Part shown: positions 1 to 8,432 of the stretch, in pieces
Position numbering within the stretch: position 1 is the stretch's first letter
How the letters are laid out: each line of letters starts with the position of its first letter
From: JAPWJZ01 sp041287865
GTDB taxonomy: Bacteria; Pseudomonadota; Alphaproteobacteria; Micavibrionales; UBA2020
Length of the DNA: 64,000 bases
Assembly: GCA_041287865.1 (NCBI GenBank)
Contig: JBGGMV010000119.1
Location: 11,275 to 75,274, forward strand
Direction: 5' to 3'
Program-made: the position numbers and the translations under genes
Notes under the pieces: model-generated
Told to the model about the DNA's origin: nothing
What the model saw: the letters and a program-made list of their open reading frames with translations, nothing else
Databases searched by the model: none

Positions 1-21
1 GGGGCATGAAAAAAAGGCGTC

Positions 22-240
22 TTGCAGAAATCATGGGAAAAATGCGCAGGTCTTGGCAAAGCGCTGGCCGAGGGTTACGAGCGCGACCTTGATGCCGCAA
101 CGCCGCTCTCGATGCTGACGGGCCATGGCAAGCTTGTGCTGGCAGCGCCTTTTTCGGTTGTCGCCGAAGTAATAGCTGAAGTTGCCTGCCAGTCGGGCAA
201 GCCGGTGGACAAAAGCCAGCTCAAGAAATTCAAGCTATAA
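22..240 (+). CDS. hypothetical protein, 72 aa
   Basis: Small open frame with good codon bias (G/C-rich third positions) that ends at a TAA just 3 bases before the convergent phosphodiesterase gene. An in-frame TGA at positions 7-9 closes the frame upstream, so the only early start is a TTG at 22, preceded by an AAAGG five bases away; an internal ATG at 109 is an alternative. The product is soluble-looking, with a hydrophobic middle (LVLAAPFSVVAEVIAEVA) and a lysine-rich end. I do not recognise a family. It could be the 3' part of a longer gene broken by a frameshift just before the window, but nothing here proves that. Confidence 0.45.
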   Translation: MQKSWEKCAGLGKALAEGYERDLDAATPLSMLTGHGKLVLAAPFSVVAEVIAEVACQSGKPVDKSQLKKFKL

Positions 241-243
241 AAA

Positions 244-993
244 TCAGTGCTTCCTCTGCACCGCTTCCATGATGACATCCGGGCTGTCGGAGAAGAAGCT
301 GTCGACGCCCATGCGTACCAGCTGCTGCGCCTTCATCGGGTCGTTGATGGTATAGGCGAGGATGGGTTTTTGCAGCTCGATATATTCCTCGATCTGGTCG
401 GGCGTGACGGTGTTGCCGTTGATGTTCAGCGTCGCGGCCTCCAGATGTTCCATGAATTCTTTCCAGTTGTCGATATGCTCGTCCATCAGGAATCCGCGCG
501 GCCAGTCGGGCATCATGTCGAGCGCGGTTTCGAGGCTGACGTGCTGGAAGCTGGACACCAGCGGCGGCGGCTGGTCGTCGGGCCAGATGCGGGTTGCGAT
601 ATCGAGCATCACTTCCGCCGTTTCCTTTTCGCGGCCGGGGCAGGGCTTGATTTCAAGGTTGATGTTCATGCCGCGTTCCAGCACGACATTCAGCATTTCT
701 TCAAGGGTCGGGATGCGTTCGTTGATAAAGCTTTCCCCGTACCATGAACCGGCGTCCAGTTCCTTCAGCTCCTTCAGCGTGAAATCTTTCACCAGCCCTT
801 GCGCGCCCGTGCAGCGCTCTAGCTCCTCGTCGTGGAAGATGATAGCTTCGCTGTCTTTCGTCAGCTTCACGTCGACTTCTACCCATTCACAACCAAGGTC
901 AGCGGCGGCGTGGATGCTGGACAGCGTGTTTTCGGGCGCATAGGCCTTCGCGCCGCGGTGGCCGATGACTTTCGGGATGACGAGAGAGTGCAT
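244..993 (-). CDS. glycerophosphodiester phosphodiesterase (GDPD/UgpQ type)
   Basis: Cytoplasmic GDPD-family enzyme of 249 aa, the usual size for UgpQ-like members that hydrolyse glycerophosphodiesters to glycerol-3-phosphate and an alcohol. The TIM-barrel signature is clear: HRG at residues 12-14, the PENT motif soon after, E-x-D (VEVDVKLT) near residue 40, HDE near residue 54, and LEIKP near residue 115. There is no signal peptide, consistent with a cytosolic UgpQ rather than a periplasmic GlpQ. The ATG at 993 has a strong ribosome site (AAGGAG, six bases upstream). It lies downstream of pnp on the same strand, but a terminator separates them, so it may have its own promoter within that 100-base gap. 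Confidence 0.93.
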   Translation of the reverse strand: MHSLVIPKVIGHRGAKAYAPENTLSSIHAAADLGCEWVEVDVKLTKDSEAIIFHDEELERCTGAQGLVKDFTLKELKELDAGSWYGESFINERIPTLEEMLNVVLERGMNINLEIKPCPGREKETAEVMLDIATRIWPDDQPPPLVSSFQHVSLETALDMMPDWPRGFLMDEHIDNWKEFMEHLEAATLNINGNTVTPDQIEEYIELQKPILAYTINDPMKAQQLVRMGVDSFFSDSPDVIMEAVQRKH

Positions 994-1036
994 GTGCTTC
1001 TCCTTCAGATTTTTAATGACTATACCGAAAAGCGCC

Positions 1037-1070
1037 TAAAAGAAAAGGGCGTCAGCCGTGGCCGACGCCC
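1037..1070 (-). terminator. rho-independent terminator of pnp
   Basis: Inverted repeat GGGCGTC/GACGCCC (1047-1053 with 1064-1070), extended by inner G-C pairs. Read on the minus strand it is followed by a T-rich tract (TTTTCTTTTA). It sits 24 bases beyond the pnp stop codon. Confidence 0.8.
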
Positions 1071-1093
1071 TGTATCTTTATCAGGCGGAAATC

Positions 1094-3226
1094 TTACGAG
1101 GCTTCGCGCTGCGGCTGGACGTCGGCACCGGTCGCCTGGTCGATGGCTTTCATCGACAGCTTGATCTTGCCTTTTTCCATGCCAATGCACTTCACCTTAA
1201 CTTTGTCGCCTTCTTTAACGACATCGCCCACCGCTTTCACGCGGCGCTGCGACAGTTCGGAGATGTGCACGAGGCCGTCGGTCTTCGGCATGATGTTCAC
1301 GAAGGCGCCGAATTCGACGACCTTCACAACGGTGCCGTCATAGACCTTGCCGATTTCGGCTTCGGCGGTGATGCCCTTGATCCAGTCCAGGGCTTTCTGG
1401 ATGGCTTCGGAGCCCACAGCCGCGACCTTGATCGTGCCATCGTCTTCGATGTCGATCTTGGTGCCGGTTTTTTCGGTGATCTCGCGGATGACGGAGCCGC
1501 CGGAGCCGATGACTTCGCGGATCTTTTCCTTCGGGATCTTGATGGTGACGATCTGCGGCGCGTTCTGGTTGAGGGATTCGCGCGCGCCGGTCAGCGCTTT
1601 CGCCATTTCAGCCAGAATGTGCAGGCGGCCTTGCTGTGCCTGCGCCAGGGCGATTTTCATGATCTCTTCGGTGATCGAAGTGATCTTGATGTCCATCTGG
1701 AGCGAGGTTATGCCTTTTTCCGTGCCCGCGACCTTGAAGTCCATGTCGCCGAGGTGGTCTTCGTCGCCAAGGATGTCAGAGAGGACTGCGAATTTCGCGT
1801 CTTCCTTGATCAGGCCCATGGCGATACCGGCGACGGGACGGGTGAGGGGAACGCCCGCATCCATCAGCGCCAGCGAAGATCCGCAAACGGTCGCCATCGA
1901 GGACGAACCGTTAGATTCGGTAATCTCCGACACGAGGCGGATGGTGTAGGGGAACTTCTCCTTCTCGGGCAGCATCGGGCGCAGTGCGCGCCAGGCTAGC
2001 TTGCCGTGGCCGATTTCGCGGCGGCCAGCGCCCGACATACGGCCGCATTCGCCGACCGAGTAAGGAGGGAAGTTGTAGTGCAGCATAAACGTCTCGTGGC
2101 TCTCGCCGTGCAGGCCGTCGATCAGCTGTTCGTCATCGCCGGTGCCGAGCGTGGTGACAACCACAGCCTGCGTTTCGCCGCGGGTGAAGAGCGCCGAGCC
2201 GTGCACGCGAGGCAGGAAGCCTGCCTGCGACACGATCGGGCGGATCGTCTTGCCGTCGCGGCCGTCGATGCGGGTGCCGGTGTCGAGAATGCCGTTACGG
2301 ACGATATCCGCTTCGACATGCTTGCAGAGCGAGGAGATCAGCGCTGCGGTGACGGGGCTGGCCTTGTCTTCCTTGTTGACCAGAGCGGCGACCGCCTTGT
2401 CGCGGGCAGCGTCCAGCTTGGCGACGCGGTCTTGCTTGACCTTGGTTGCGTAAGCAGCCTTGAAGTCTGCTGCAACGAGGTCGCGGACTTTCGCTTCGAG
2501 CGCTTTGGCGTCGTAGCCGGGTTCGGGCAGAACCCATGCGTCTTTCGCGCAGGCTTCGGCCAGTGCGATCTGCATGTCGATGACGGGCTGGAAGCCTTTC
2601 CAGCCGAACATGACAGCTTCGAGCATCTTGGTCTCGTCCAGTTCGTGCGCTTCGGATTCAACCATCAGCACGCCTTCGCGCGTGCCGGCGACGACGAGGT
2701 CGAGCTTCGACGTTTTCATTTCATCAATGGTGGGGTTCAGCACCAGTTCGCCGTTGATCAGGCCGACGCGGGCTGCGCCAACCGGGCCCATGAAGGGAAT
2801 GCCCGAGATGACAAGCGCGGCGGAAGCGGCGCAGAGCGCGGCGCAATCCGATTCATGCGTCAGGTCGTAGGACAGCACGGTTGCGATGATCTGCGTTTCG
2901 TTGAGGAATTCCTTGGGGAACAAGGGGCGGATGGGGCGGTCGATCAGGCGCGAGATCAGGGTATCGCGTTCCGTCGGTTTGCCTTCGCGCTTGAAGAATC
3001 CGCCGGGGATCTTGCCGGCCGCGAAATATTTTTCCTGGTAGTGGACGGAGAGGGGGAAGAAATCCTGTCCGGGTTTTGCTTGTTTATCAGCGACAGCGGT
3101 GACGAGCACCGTGGTTTCGCCGTAGGTCACGAGGACCGCGCCATCTGCCTGGCGCGCGAGGCGGCCCGTTTCAAACGACAGTTTCTTGCCGGCCCAGTTC
3201 ATTTCTTTCTTGGTAATCGTAAACAT
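1094..3226 (-). CDS. pnp: polyribonucleotide nucleotidyltransferase (PNPase)
   Basis: Phosphorolytic 3'-5' exoribonuclease of the RNA degradosome, 710 aa from the ATG at 3226. That start is chosen over the longer frame (to 3256) because the protein then begins MFTITKKEMNW, as PNPases normally do, and has an AGGAAAG site just upstream. Domain order is the standard one: first RNase PH core (about residues 10-145), all-alpha linker, second RNase PH core (about 330-460) with the GRREIGHG motif, KH domain (about 555-615, with IGSGGSVIREI), then S1 domain (about 625-695). In alphaproteobacteria pnp usually directly follows rpsO; here almost 10 kb of other genes lie between them, so pnp must be transcribed from its own promoter in the 3257-3400 gap. 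Confidence 0.98.
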   Translation of the reverse strand: MFTITKKEMNWAGKKLSFETGRLARQADGAVLVTYGETTVLVTAVADKQAKPGQDFFPLSVHYQEKYFAAGKIPGGFFKREGKPTERDTLISRLIDRPIRPLFPKEFLNETQIIATVLSYDLTHESDCAALCAASAALVISGIPFMGPVGAARVGLINGELVLNPTIDEMKTSKLDLVVAGTREGVLMVESEAHELDETKMLEAVMFGWKGFQPVIDMQIALAEACAKDAWVLPEPGYDAKALEAKVRDLVAADFKAAYATKVKQDRVAKLDAARDKAVAALVNKEDKASPVTAALISSLCKHVEADIVRNGILDTGTRIDGRDGKTIRPIVSQAGFLPRVHGSALFTRGETQAVVVTTLGTGDDEQLIDGLHGESHETFMLHYNFPPYSVGECGRMSGAGRREIGHGKLAWRALRPMLPEKEKFPYTIRLVSEITESNGSSSMATVCGSSLALMDAGVPLTRPVAGIAMGLIKEDAKFAVLSDILGDEDHLGDMDFKVAGTEKGITSLQMDIKITSITEEIMKIALAQAQQGRLHILAEMAKALTGARESLNQNAPQIVTIKIPKEKIREVIGSGGSVIREITEKTGTKIDIEDDGTIKVAAVGSEAIQKALDWIKGITAEAEIGKVYDGTVVKVVEFGAFVNIMPKTDGLVHISELSQRRVKAVGDVVKEGDKVKVKCIGMEKGKIKLSMKAIDQATGADVQPQREAS

Positions 3227-3255
3227 ATAAGTACTTTCCTTTTTCCAAACATTCA

Positions 3256-3285
3256 CCCCGCGTCAGACAAATGGTGAAAGCGGGG
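3256..3285 (-). promoter_or_regulatory. stem-loop in the pnp leader
   Basis: CCCCGC (3256-3261) and GCGGGG (3280-3285) form a 6-bp GC stem with an 18-base loop, about 30 bases before the pnp ATG. No T-run follows, so it is not a terminator. In enterobacteria a leader hairpin cut by RNase III mediates pnp autoregulation; a similar role here is only inferred from position. Confidence 0.35.
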
Positions 3286-3318
3286 CTTTACTTGCTTTTC
3301 ACCTTATTTACAGGGAGA

Positions 3319-3347
3319 TAAATGCCATCTGGGCCCCCAAAAGTCAA
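3319..3347 (-). promoter_or_regulatory. pnp: candidate pnp promoter
   Basis: On the minus strand a good -35 hexamer TTGACT (3342-3347) lies 17 bases before a weak -10 CATTTA (3319-3324), about 95 bases upstream of the pnp start. The -35 is convincing and the -10 is poor. Confidence 0.3.
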
Positions 3348-3495
3348 AGGGTTCGGCACAATAAGCCGGATTATTGCGCGGAGAGGGTTCCGATTGACAT
3401 AATATAATGATTTTGCGGAGTTCCGGTGGGCAAGGAGCGGGGCGGGAGGGGATAAAAACCAACCCCTGCCGCAACTCCGTCGATCTTTCTTTGGC

Positions 3496-4113
3496 TCAGC
3501 CTGCTGCCTGCATCCTGAAGCTCAGCGGCTTTGTTACACAAACGCGGGTTTGCAGGACCGTGTTGACCATGACCGCATCGTCCAGCAGCGCTTCCTCATG
3601 AAGCCTTGCCTTCGTTTCGTCAGACATCTTCAGTTTCTGGGGCACGTCGTCCCAGGACGTGAACGTGCCAAGTGCAGTCACCAGCGCTTTAAACTTCACA
3701 GGTGCGTGTTCGAGGTTCGGCAGCGGGCACGCATGGGTGCTGAACTTTCCGCCCACCGCTTTCGGCGCGCCTTCCAGAGAATAAAGGTCGTCGCTGTTGC
3801 ATTCAAAGTCGCCGCCGACATGCCGGGGGGCATGCTCCAGCGAGGTCAGTGGGTTGCCCATGCACATGAAATCACCGCCCACCCATTTGGGCGCGCCCTT
3901 CAGTGAGGTGAGCTGGTTGCACATGCACTCGAAATTGCCCATGACGATCACATCGGTGAAATCGGGAAGCTCTTTCAGGTTCTCCATGTTGAGCTGGATG
4001 TCGCCCGGCACGATGATGCGGCCGCCGGGCAGCTTCTTGTACTCGATCTCATACCTCTTCAATGCACGCTCGACCGCAGGGAGGCTTGAAAACTGATTGA
4101 AATTTGTACGCAT
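3496..4113 (-). CDS. 21-residue leucine-rich-like repeat protein (short paralogue)
   Basis: A 205-aa protein built from an N-terminal cap (about residues 1-60, with GRIIVPGDIQL), three to four imperfect repeats of the pattern N-x-LTSL-x-x-AP-x-x-VGG-x-F-x-C, and a C-terminal cap with the SWDDVPQKLK motif. It has no signal peptide or membrane segment. The same cap-repeat-cap architecture occurs in the 404-aa-class protein at 19537-20745, so the two are paralogues. The repeats recall LRR-type proteins of the YopM/IpaH kind, but I would not assign a function. The ATG at 4113 has a GGAG site 7 bases upstream. It is flanked by sizeable gaps on both sides, so it is probably a monocistronic gene. 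Confidence 0.8.
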   Translation of the reverse strand: MRTNFNQFSSLPAVERALKRYEIEYKKLPGGRIIVPGDIQLNMENLKELPDFTDVIVMGNFECMCNQLTSLKGAPKWVGGDFMCMGNPLTSLEHAPRHVGGDFECNSDDLYSLEGAPKAVGGKFSTHACPLPNLEHAPVKFKALVTALGTFTSWDDVPQKLKMSDETKARLHEEALLDDAVMVNTVLQTRVCVTKPLSFRMQAAG

Positions 4114-4402
4114 GCTGAAACTCCGTGAATAATTGTTAAGTATTCATGGCTGTTTCAGCTGGACTGTAACCGGCAGGCAAGAAACAAGCGGAAATCGCTC
4201 TGCCGTAGTTGTTCAGCGTATATTGATTATATCCGATTCGTTGTTATTATGGAAATACCTTTTTCGTTGGGTAATTACGCCTTTTGGACTTCTTTTTCAT
4301 ATTGGCAACTGTGCGCGAAAGGAGTAGGTTCTTCCTCCAAACAAATCAAATACATGCTGCGCCGCAACATAAAACAACAGGCAGCATGAAGGTGTGAAGA
4401 CT

Positions 4403-5587
4403 ATGAAAGAACGCAGGGATATTTCGATCCTTGGCAACGTCACCGCCAAGGACGAGGCGAATTTTTCCGAACGCGAGAAGGAAATCGCGGCGATTGGCCG
4501 CGCGCTGGATGCGCGTTTCCTGCCGCAGTTCGAACGCCGCGAGTTCACCTATGTGCATGGCGTGGACAAGATGAAGGCCTACCTGCCCGAAGGCCTGCAT
4601 GACGACAAAAACCTGGTGGCCGAGCAGAAGGTTAATATCTCCTATAACTACTGGCCCGCCCGCAACAACCCTGAAAACGCGGAAACCATTATCGTGCTGG
4701 GCGGCATCTATAACGCCGCGCGCCGCGCCGATTTCTTTGCCGAGGGTGCTGCGGAGAAATTCAACGTCATCGCGCTTGATTACCCCGGCAAGGGCTATAG
4801 CGGCAACCTGCGCCTGCCGGGCGATTATACGCTGGGCACCTATGCCGATATCGTGCGCGCGCTGATCGAGGAAATCGCGCCCGAGAACAAATTCCACCTG
4901 CTGGGCAATTCGCACGGCTCGAAAGTCATCTATACGATGGTGGAGCAGGGCTTCGCCGATCCCGCCTGGGGCAGCACCATCATCGGCGACATGCCGCCTG
5001 AAACGCCGGCGGGGCCGAAACTGCGCCGCGGCTGGCGCAACCGTGAAAGGCCCTCGTCGGAAACGATGGAGGAAGCGGTGCGCAAGCTTTCCAGCTTCCT
5101 GGCCGGCCATGGCGCGCCTGTCTCGCCCGAATTCGTCATCCATGATTTCAACCACGGCTTTGAAAAACTGATGCGCGAAGGCTTCGTCTGGGGCTACGAC
5201 CCGAATTCGATGGCGGGCTATACCGATGAATACCTGCTCCCCTACGACAAATGGGATGCCTTCAAGAAAATCCCCACGCCCGTGCTGCTGCTGGCGGGGG
5301 AGACAAGCAATACCGCCACCCCCGGCGCCGTCCAGAAGATGCTGGACGCGCGGCCCGACATGTCGCTGCTGCTCTATGCAGGCGTCGGCCATTACCCCGA
5401 GCTGGTAACGCCCAAGCGTATTGCCGAGGCGGTTGAATGGATTGCAAGCTCCGGTAAATGCACAGCGCCGCTCCGCGCTATCGTGCCCGCTGATCCTGAT
5501 GGGGATATGAAGCTTTATCCCGTGCAGGATAATAAACCGGCTGTTGCGCCCGCGCCGAAACAGTCGCGGCAAGGCGGACCGAAGTGA
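4403..5587 (+). CDS. alpha/beta hydrolase
   Basis: Soluble alpha/beta-hydrolase-fold protein of about 394 aa. The core is visible: strand ETIIVLGG, the VIALDYPGKGYSG turn, the nucleophile elbow GNSHGSK (serine in G-x-S-x-G), LLLAGET before the acid position, and a terminal histidine in GHYPEL. An N-terminal extension of about 80 residues is rich in charged residues. I chose the ATG at 4403 because AAGGTG lies 8 bases upstream; a GTG at 4394 is in frame. It starts a three-gene operon with tight GTGA and ATGA overlaps to a second hydrolase and a HAD phosphatase. Substrate unknown; the C-terminal tail is proline/alanine/lysine-rich. Confidence 0.85.
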   Translation: MKERRDISILGNVTAKDEANFSEREKEIAAIGRALDARFLPQFERREFTYVHGVDKMKAYLPEGLHDDKNLVAEQKVNISYNYWPARNNPENAETIIVLGGIYNAARRADFFAEGAAEKFNVIALDYPGKGYSGNLRLPGDYTLGTYADIVRALIEEIAPENKFHLLGNSHGSKVIYTMVEQGFADPAWGSTIIGDMPPETPAGPKLRRGWRNRERPSSETMEEAVRKLSSFLAGHGAPVSPEFVIHDFNHGFEKLMREGFVWGYDPNSMAGYTDEYLLPYDKWDAFKKIPTPVLLLAGETSNTATPGAVQKMLDARPDMSLLLYAGVGHYPELVTPKRIAEAVEWIASSGKCTAPLRAIVPADPDGDMKLYPVQDNKPAVAPAPKQSRQGGPK

Positions 5588-6291
5588 CGCTGCCGATCGT
5601 TTTCATTCATGGCGCTTCGTCTGACCCCACATCGTGGGACGATCAGAAGGCCTATTTCTCGAAAACGCGCGGCGTGACTGTGCCTGACCTGACGTCTTTC
5701 GACAATATTGGCGTCATGGGCGACCATGTGCTCGCAACCGCGCCTGCGGAATTTATTCTCTGCGGCACCTCGATGGGCGGCTATGTGGCCTTTGATGTGC
5801 TGAAAAAGGCGCAGGGCCGCGTGAAAACGTCTATCCTCTGCAACACCACCGCCCGCGCCGATGCGCCGGAACGTAAACGCCAGCGCCAGATGGAGGTGAA
5901 CGCAGGCGAGGAAGCATACAAAGAAGCCCGCAAGAACGACGATCATTACAAGGCTTTCCTGAGCGAAAAATCGGCGCAGGACAAAGCGCTGGTCGCAAGG
6001 TTGCGTGCCATTTCGCAGCGTGTGGGTTACGGCTGTTTCTCGCGTCACCAGAAGGCTTGCGCGGAGCGTGTTGAGTCTTTGTCGTACCTGCCTGAAATCA
6101 ATATGCCGGTGCTGGTAATGGGCGGCTCCGAAGACAAATTGATCCCGCTGGATTTACAACGCGAGATACAGCAGGGCATCAAGGGCGCGCAGCTGGTCGC
6201 CATCGACGGCACCGGCCATATCACCAACATGGAAAAGCCCGCCGACATGAACACGGCAATCGAAACCTTCCTCAAACAGGTGGCAGCATGA
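5584..6291 (+). CDS. alpha/beta hydrolase (short form)
   Basis: A 235-aa alpha/beta hydrolase that starts with GTG inside the stop codon of the preceding hydrolase (4-base overlap), implying translational coupling. The oxyanion HGA motif is at residues 9-11, the nucleophile is in GTSMGG near residue 62, the acid is likely in GGSEDKLIP near residue 185, and the catalytic histidine is in GTGHITNMEKP near residue 210. The pattern is that of small carboxylesterase/MhpC-like hydrolases. No signal peptide. It is not closely similar to the upstream hydrolase, so the pair does not look like a recent duplication. Confidence 0.87.
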   Translation: MTLPIVFIHGASSDPTSWDDQKAYFSKTRGVTVPDLTSFDNIGVMGDHVLATAPAEFILCGTSMGGYVAFDVLKKAQGRVKTSILCNTTARADAPERKRQRQMEVNAGEEAYKEARKNDDHYKAFLSEKSAQDKALVARLRAISQRVGYGCFSRHQKACAERVESLSYLPEINMPVLVMGGSEDKLIPLDLQREIQQGIKGAQLVAIDGTGHITNMEKPADMNTAIETFLKQVAA

Positions 6292-7025
6292 TTAAAGAAG
6301 TTTTCTTCGACTGGGACGGCACCATCGCCAATACCGAAACGATCAGCATCACCGTCACGAAGGGCGTGCTCTGCGATTACGCCAACGCCGCTTTTGGCCG
6401 CCGGATGGAAGAAGAAGTCAACGGTCTGGAAATGCGCGGCAAGGATTTTGGCCAGATCGCAAAACAGTTTCAGGACATCATTAACAAAGGTCTGCCCGAC
6501 GCCGCTAAAATCACCATCGACATCGAAGACCTGCGCATCAACAAATTGCGCCCTGCCGCGATTATCGCGCTTGATGACGCGCAACTGGCACCGGGTATCG
6601 GCGAAACGCTGGCGGAGCTGCAGGACGACATGAAACTGGGCCTTGCCATCGTCAGCAACAGCCCCCGCCTGCGCATCCAGCCGCTGCTGGATAAACACAA
6701 ATACGACACGCGCATCCCGAAGGGCCGCTTGTTCAGCGCGTTTGATGACGTTGCGAAGCTGAAAGAGGACCCCGCCATCTACCTGCTCGCCGCCGATAAA
6801 ACCGGCATCACCCCCGCCGAAGCCGCAGCGGTGGAGGACAGCGCCACAGGCATGAAGGCCGCCACCAGCGCCGGCATTGGTTTGCGCGTCGGTTTCACGG
6901 GTTTAGCCGAGCCGCATGAACGTGCGGCGCTCGAAGCCACGCTGGTAAAGGCAGGCGCGCATGTCGTGATTGACGACATGAAGAAGCTGCCCGCCGCCAT
7001 CCGCGCGCATGGCCTGAGGTCGTAA
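6288..7025 (+). CDS. HAD-superfamily phosphatase (phosphoglycolate-phosphatase-like)
   Basis: A 245-aa HAD hydrolase overlapping the previous gene by ATGA. Motif I is DWDGTIANTE at residues 8-17 (nucleophile Asp8 and acid Asp10), motif II is the serine in IVSNSP near residue 124, motif III is the lysine in LKEDPAIY near residue 163, and motif IV is the acidic pair in AAVEDSATGMKAA near residue 183. The cap lies between motifs I and II, as in class I phosphatases such as Gph or beta-phosphoglucomutase relatives. Sugar-phosphate or phosphoglycolate substrates are typical of the family. The association with two hydrolases suggests a small catabolic operon, but this is inference. Confidence 0.88.
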   Translation: MIKEVFFDWDGTIANTETISITVTKGVLCDYANAAFGRRMEEEVNGLEMRGKDFGQIAKQFQDIINKGLPDAAKITIDIEDLRINKLRPAAIIALDDAQLAPGIGETLAELQDDMKLGLAIVSNSPRLRIQPLLDKHKYDTRIPKGRLFSAFDDVAKLKEDPAIYLLAADKTGITPAEAAAVEDSATGMKAATSAGIGLRVGFTGLAEPHERAALEATLVKAGAHVVIDDMKKLPAAIRAHGLRS

Positions 7026-7049
7026 TTTCGCTGTAAAATCAAGCGTTAG

Positions 7050-7075
7050 AGCTGTTAACCCTTTAGGGTTTTACG
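7050..7075 (+). terminator. weak candidate terminator after the hydrolase operon
   Basis: AACCCT and AGGGTT form a short A/T-containing stem with a tiny loop, followed by TTTTAC. It lies about 30 bases after the HAD gene stop. The stem is short, so termination may be partial. Confidence 0.3.
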
Positions 7076-7138
7076 GCCCGTGTTTTATCGGGTACCATAA
7101 TACTGAAATAAGAAAAAACGAACGCACACGGAGCACAG

Positions 7139-7762
7139 ATGAATTACCTGGTACTTCTTCGCCACGGCGAGAGCGAGTGGAATAAAGAAAACAAATTTAC
7201 GGGCTTCACCGACGTCGACCTCAGCGAGGCCGGCAAGGAGGAAGCGAAGCAGGCGGGTAAATCGCTCAAGGCACAGAACATCATCTTCGACGCCGTCTTC
7301 ACATCGACATTGAAACGCGCCTACAACACCGCGTCGCTTGCGCTGGAAGAAGCGGGGCAGGATATCGAGCTGATCAAGCACGACGACCTGCGCGAGCGCG
7401 ATTACGGCGACCTTACCGGCCTGAACAAGGACGAGATGCGCAAGAAATTCGGCGACGAGCAGGTGCATATCTGGCGCCGTTCCTACGACGTGCGCCCGCC
7501 CGGCGGCGAAAGCCTGAAGGACGTGGTCGATCGCGTGCGCCCGTACTTCAACAAGCACATCAAGCCGCTGCTGGAGCAGGGCAAGAACGTCGCGATGGTC
7601 TGCCACGGCAACACCAACCGCGCGATGCTGATTATCCTGGGCGAAAACACGCCCGAGAACATCAACAACGCCGAAATTCCGACGGGCGTGCCGCTGGTGT
7701 TCGAAATGGACAAGGGCGAAAAGCAGAAGAATTACTTCCTGAAGAAAGCGGCGAATGGGTAA
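7139..7762 (+). CDS. gpmA: 2,3-bisphosphoglycerate-dependent phosphoglycerate mutase
   Basis: The first and most canonical member of a five-gene tandem family. At 207 aa it matches the short alphaproteobacterial GpmA. Catalytic residues are all present: phosphoacceptor His9 in RHGESEWN, Arg60 in STLKRA, acid Glu86 in RERDYG, and His156 in CHGN; WRRSYDV near residue 120 is typical of true mutases. It interconverts 3- and 2-phosphoglycerate in glycolysis. The ATG is preceded by GGAG at a good distance. The next gene overlaps it by 8 bases, so the array is an operon. Confidence 0.93.
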   Translation: MNYLVLLRHGESEWNKENKFTGFTDVDLSEAGKEEAKQAGKSLKAQNIIFDAVFTSTLKRAYNTASLALEEAGQDIELIKHDDLRERDYGDLTGLNKDEMRKKFGDEQVHIWRRSYDVRPPGGESLKDVVDRVRPYFNKHIKPLLEQGKNVAMVCHGNTNRAMLIILGENTPENINNAEIPTGVPLVFEMDKGEKQKNYFLKKAANG

Positions 7763-8432
7763 TAAAGGCACCCTCGTCCTCTTCCGTCATGGCGAGACAG
7801 ACCACAACGCGCTGAACCTGATGACAGGCTGGCTGGATGTGGGGCTCAACGCCAAGGGGGTGGAGCAGGCGAAGGAGGCCGGCGCGATTATCAGCCACTT
7901 CCGCTTCGACAAGGTTTTCTGCTCGACCCTGAAGCGTACTTTTAATACCGCCGTGCTGGCGCTGGAATCTTCGGGGACGCAGGAACATTTGCGCACCAAA
8001 TTCGGCTGGGCGATCGAGCAGCGGGAGGAACTGAAGGGCGCGAATATGGGCGAATTTACGGGCCGGAATTTCAAGACCGACCCCGAGATCGTGAATTTCG
8101 GCCGCCGCTACGACAGGAAACTGCCGGGCGGGGAGAGCGACAGGGATATCACCGACCGCGTCAAAAAGTTTTTCGACGCGGAAGTGCTGCCAAGGCTGGA
8201 ACGCGGCGAAACGGTTTTGATTTCGACGCATTCGGGCACGATGCGCGCCTTCTACGTCGCGCTGGGCTTCGTCTCGCCGCCCGATCCGGCGGACGACCAG
8301 TGGACGGACAAGCAGCGCATCGACAACGCGCTGCCCGTGGTGGCGGAATACGACGATGGAAAACTCGTCAGGCACTATCAGATGAAACAACCGGCGGCGA
8401 AGACCGCAATGAAGAAGGTGGCACATGGTTAA
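7755..8432 (+). CDS. phosphoglycerate-mutase-like protein 2 (catalytic Glu replaced)
   Basis: Second member of the array, 225 aa, overlapping gpmA by 8 bases. It keeps the phosphoacceptor His12 in RHGET, Arg61 in STLKRT and His159 in THSGTMRAF. The tryptophan after RHGES in GpmA is lost. More importantly, the position of the acid Glu (RERDYG in gpmA, EIIELDCG in the next paralogue) reads ELKGANMG, with glycine at residue 95. In this family that glutamate protonates the leaving group, so the protein may have weak or altered activity. A broad-specificity phosphatase, an inactive regulator or a mutase with another acid residue are all possible. Confidence 0.85.
   Translation: MGNKGTLVLFRHGETDHNALNLMTGWLDVGLNAKGVEQAKEAGAIISHFRFDKVFCSTLKRTFNTAVLALESSGTQEHLRTKFGWAIEQREELKGANMGEFTGRNFKTDPEIVNFGRRYDRKLPGGESDRDITDRVKKFFDAEVLPRLERGETVLISTHSGTMRAFYVALGFVSPPDPADDQWTDKQRIDNALPVVAEYDDGKLVRHYQMKQPAAKTAMKKVAHG

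Noticed and set aside
4249..4389. 46-codon ORF upstream of the first hydrolase
   Set aside because: No ribosome site, A/T-rich aromatic composition and no family; most likely chance.
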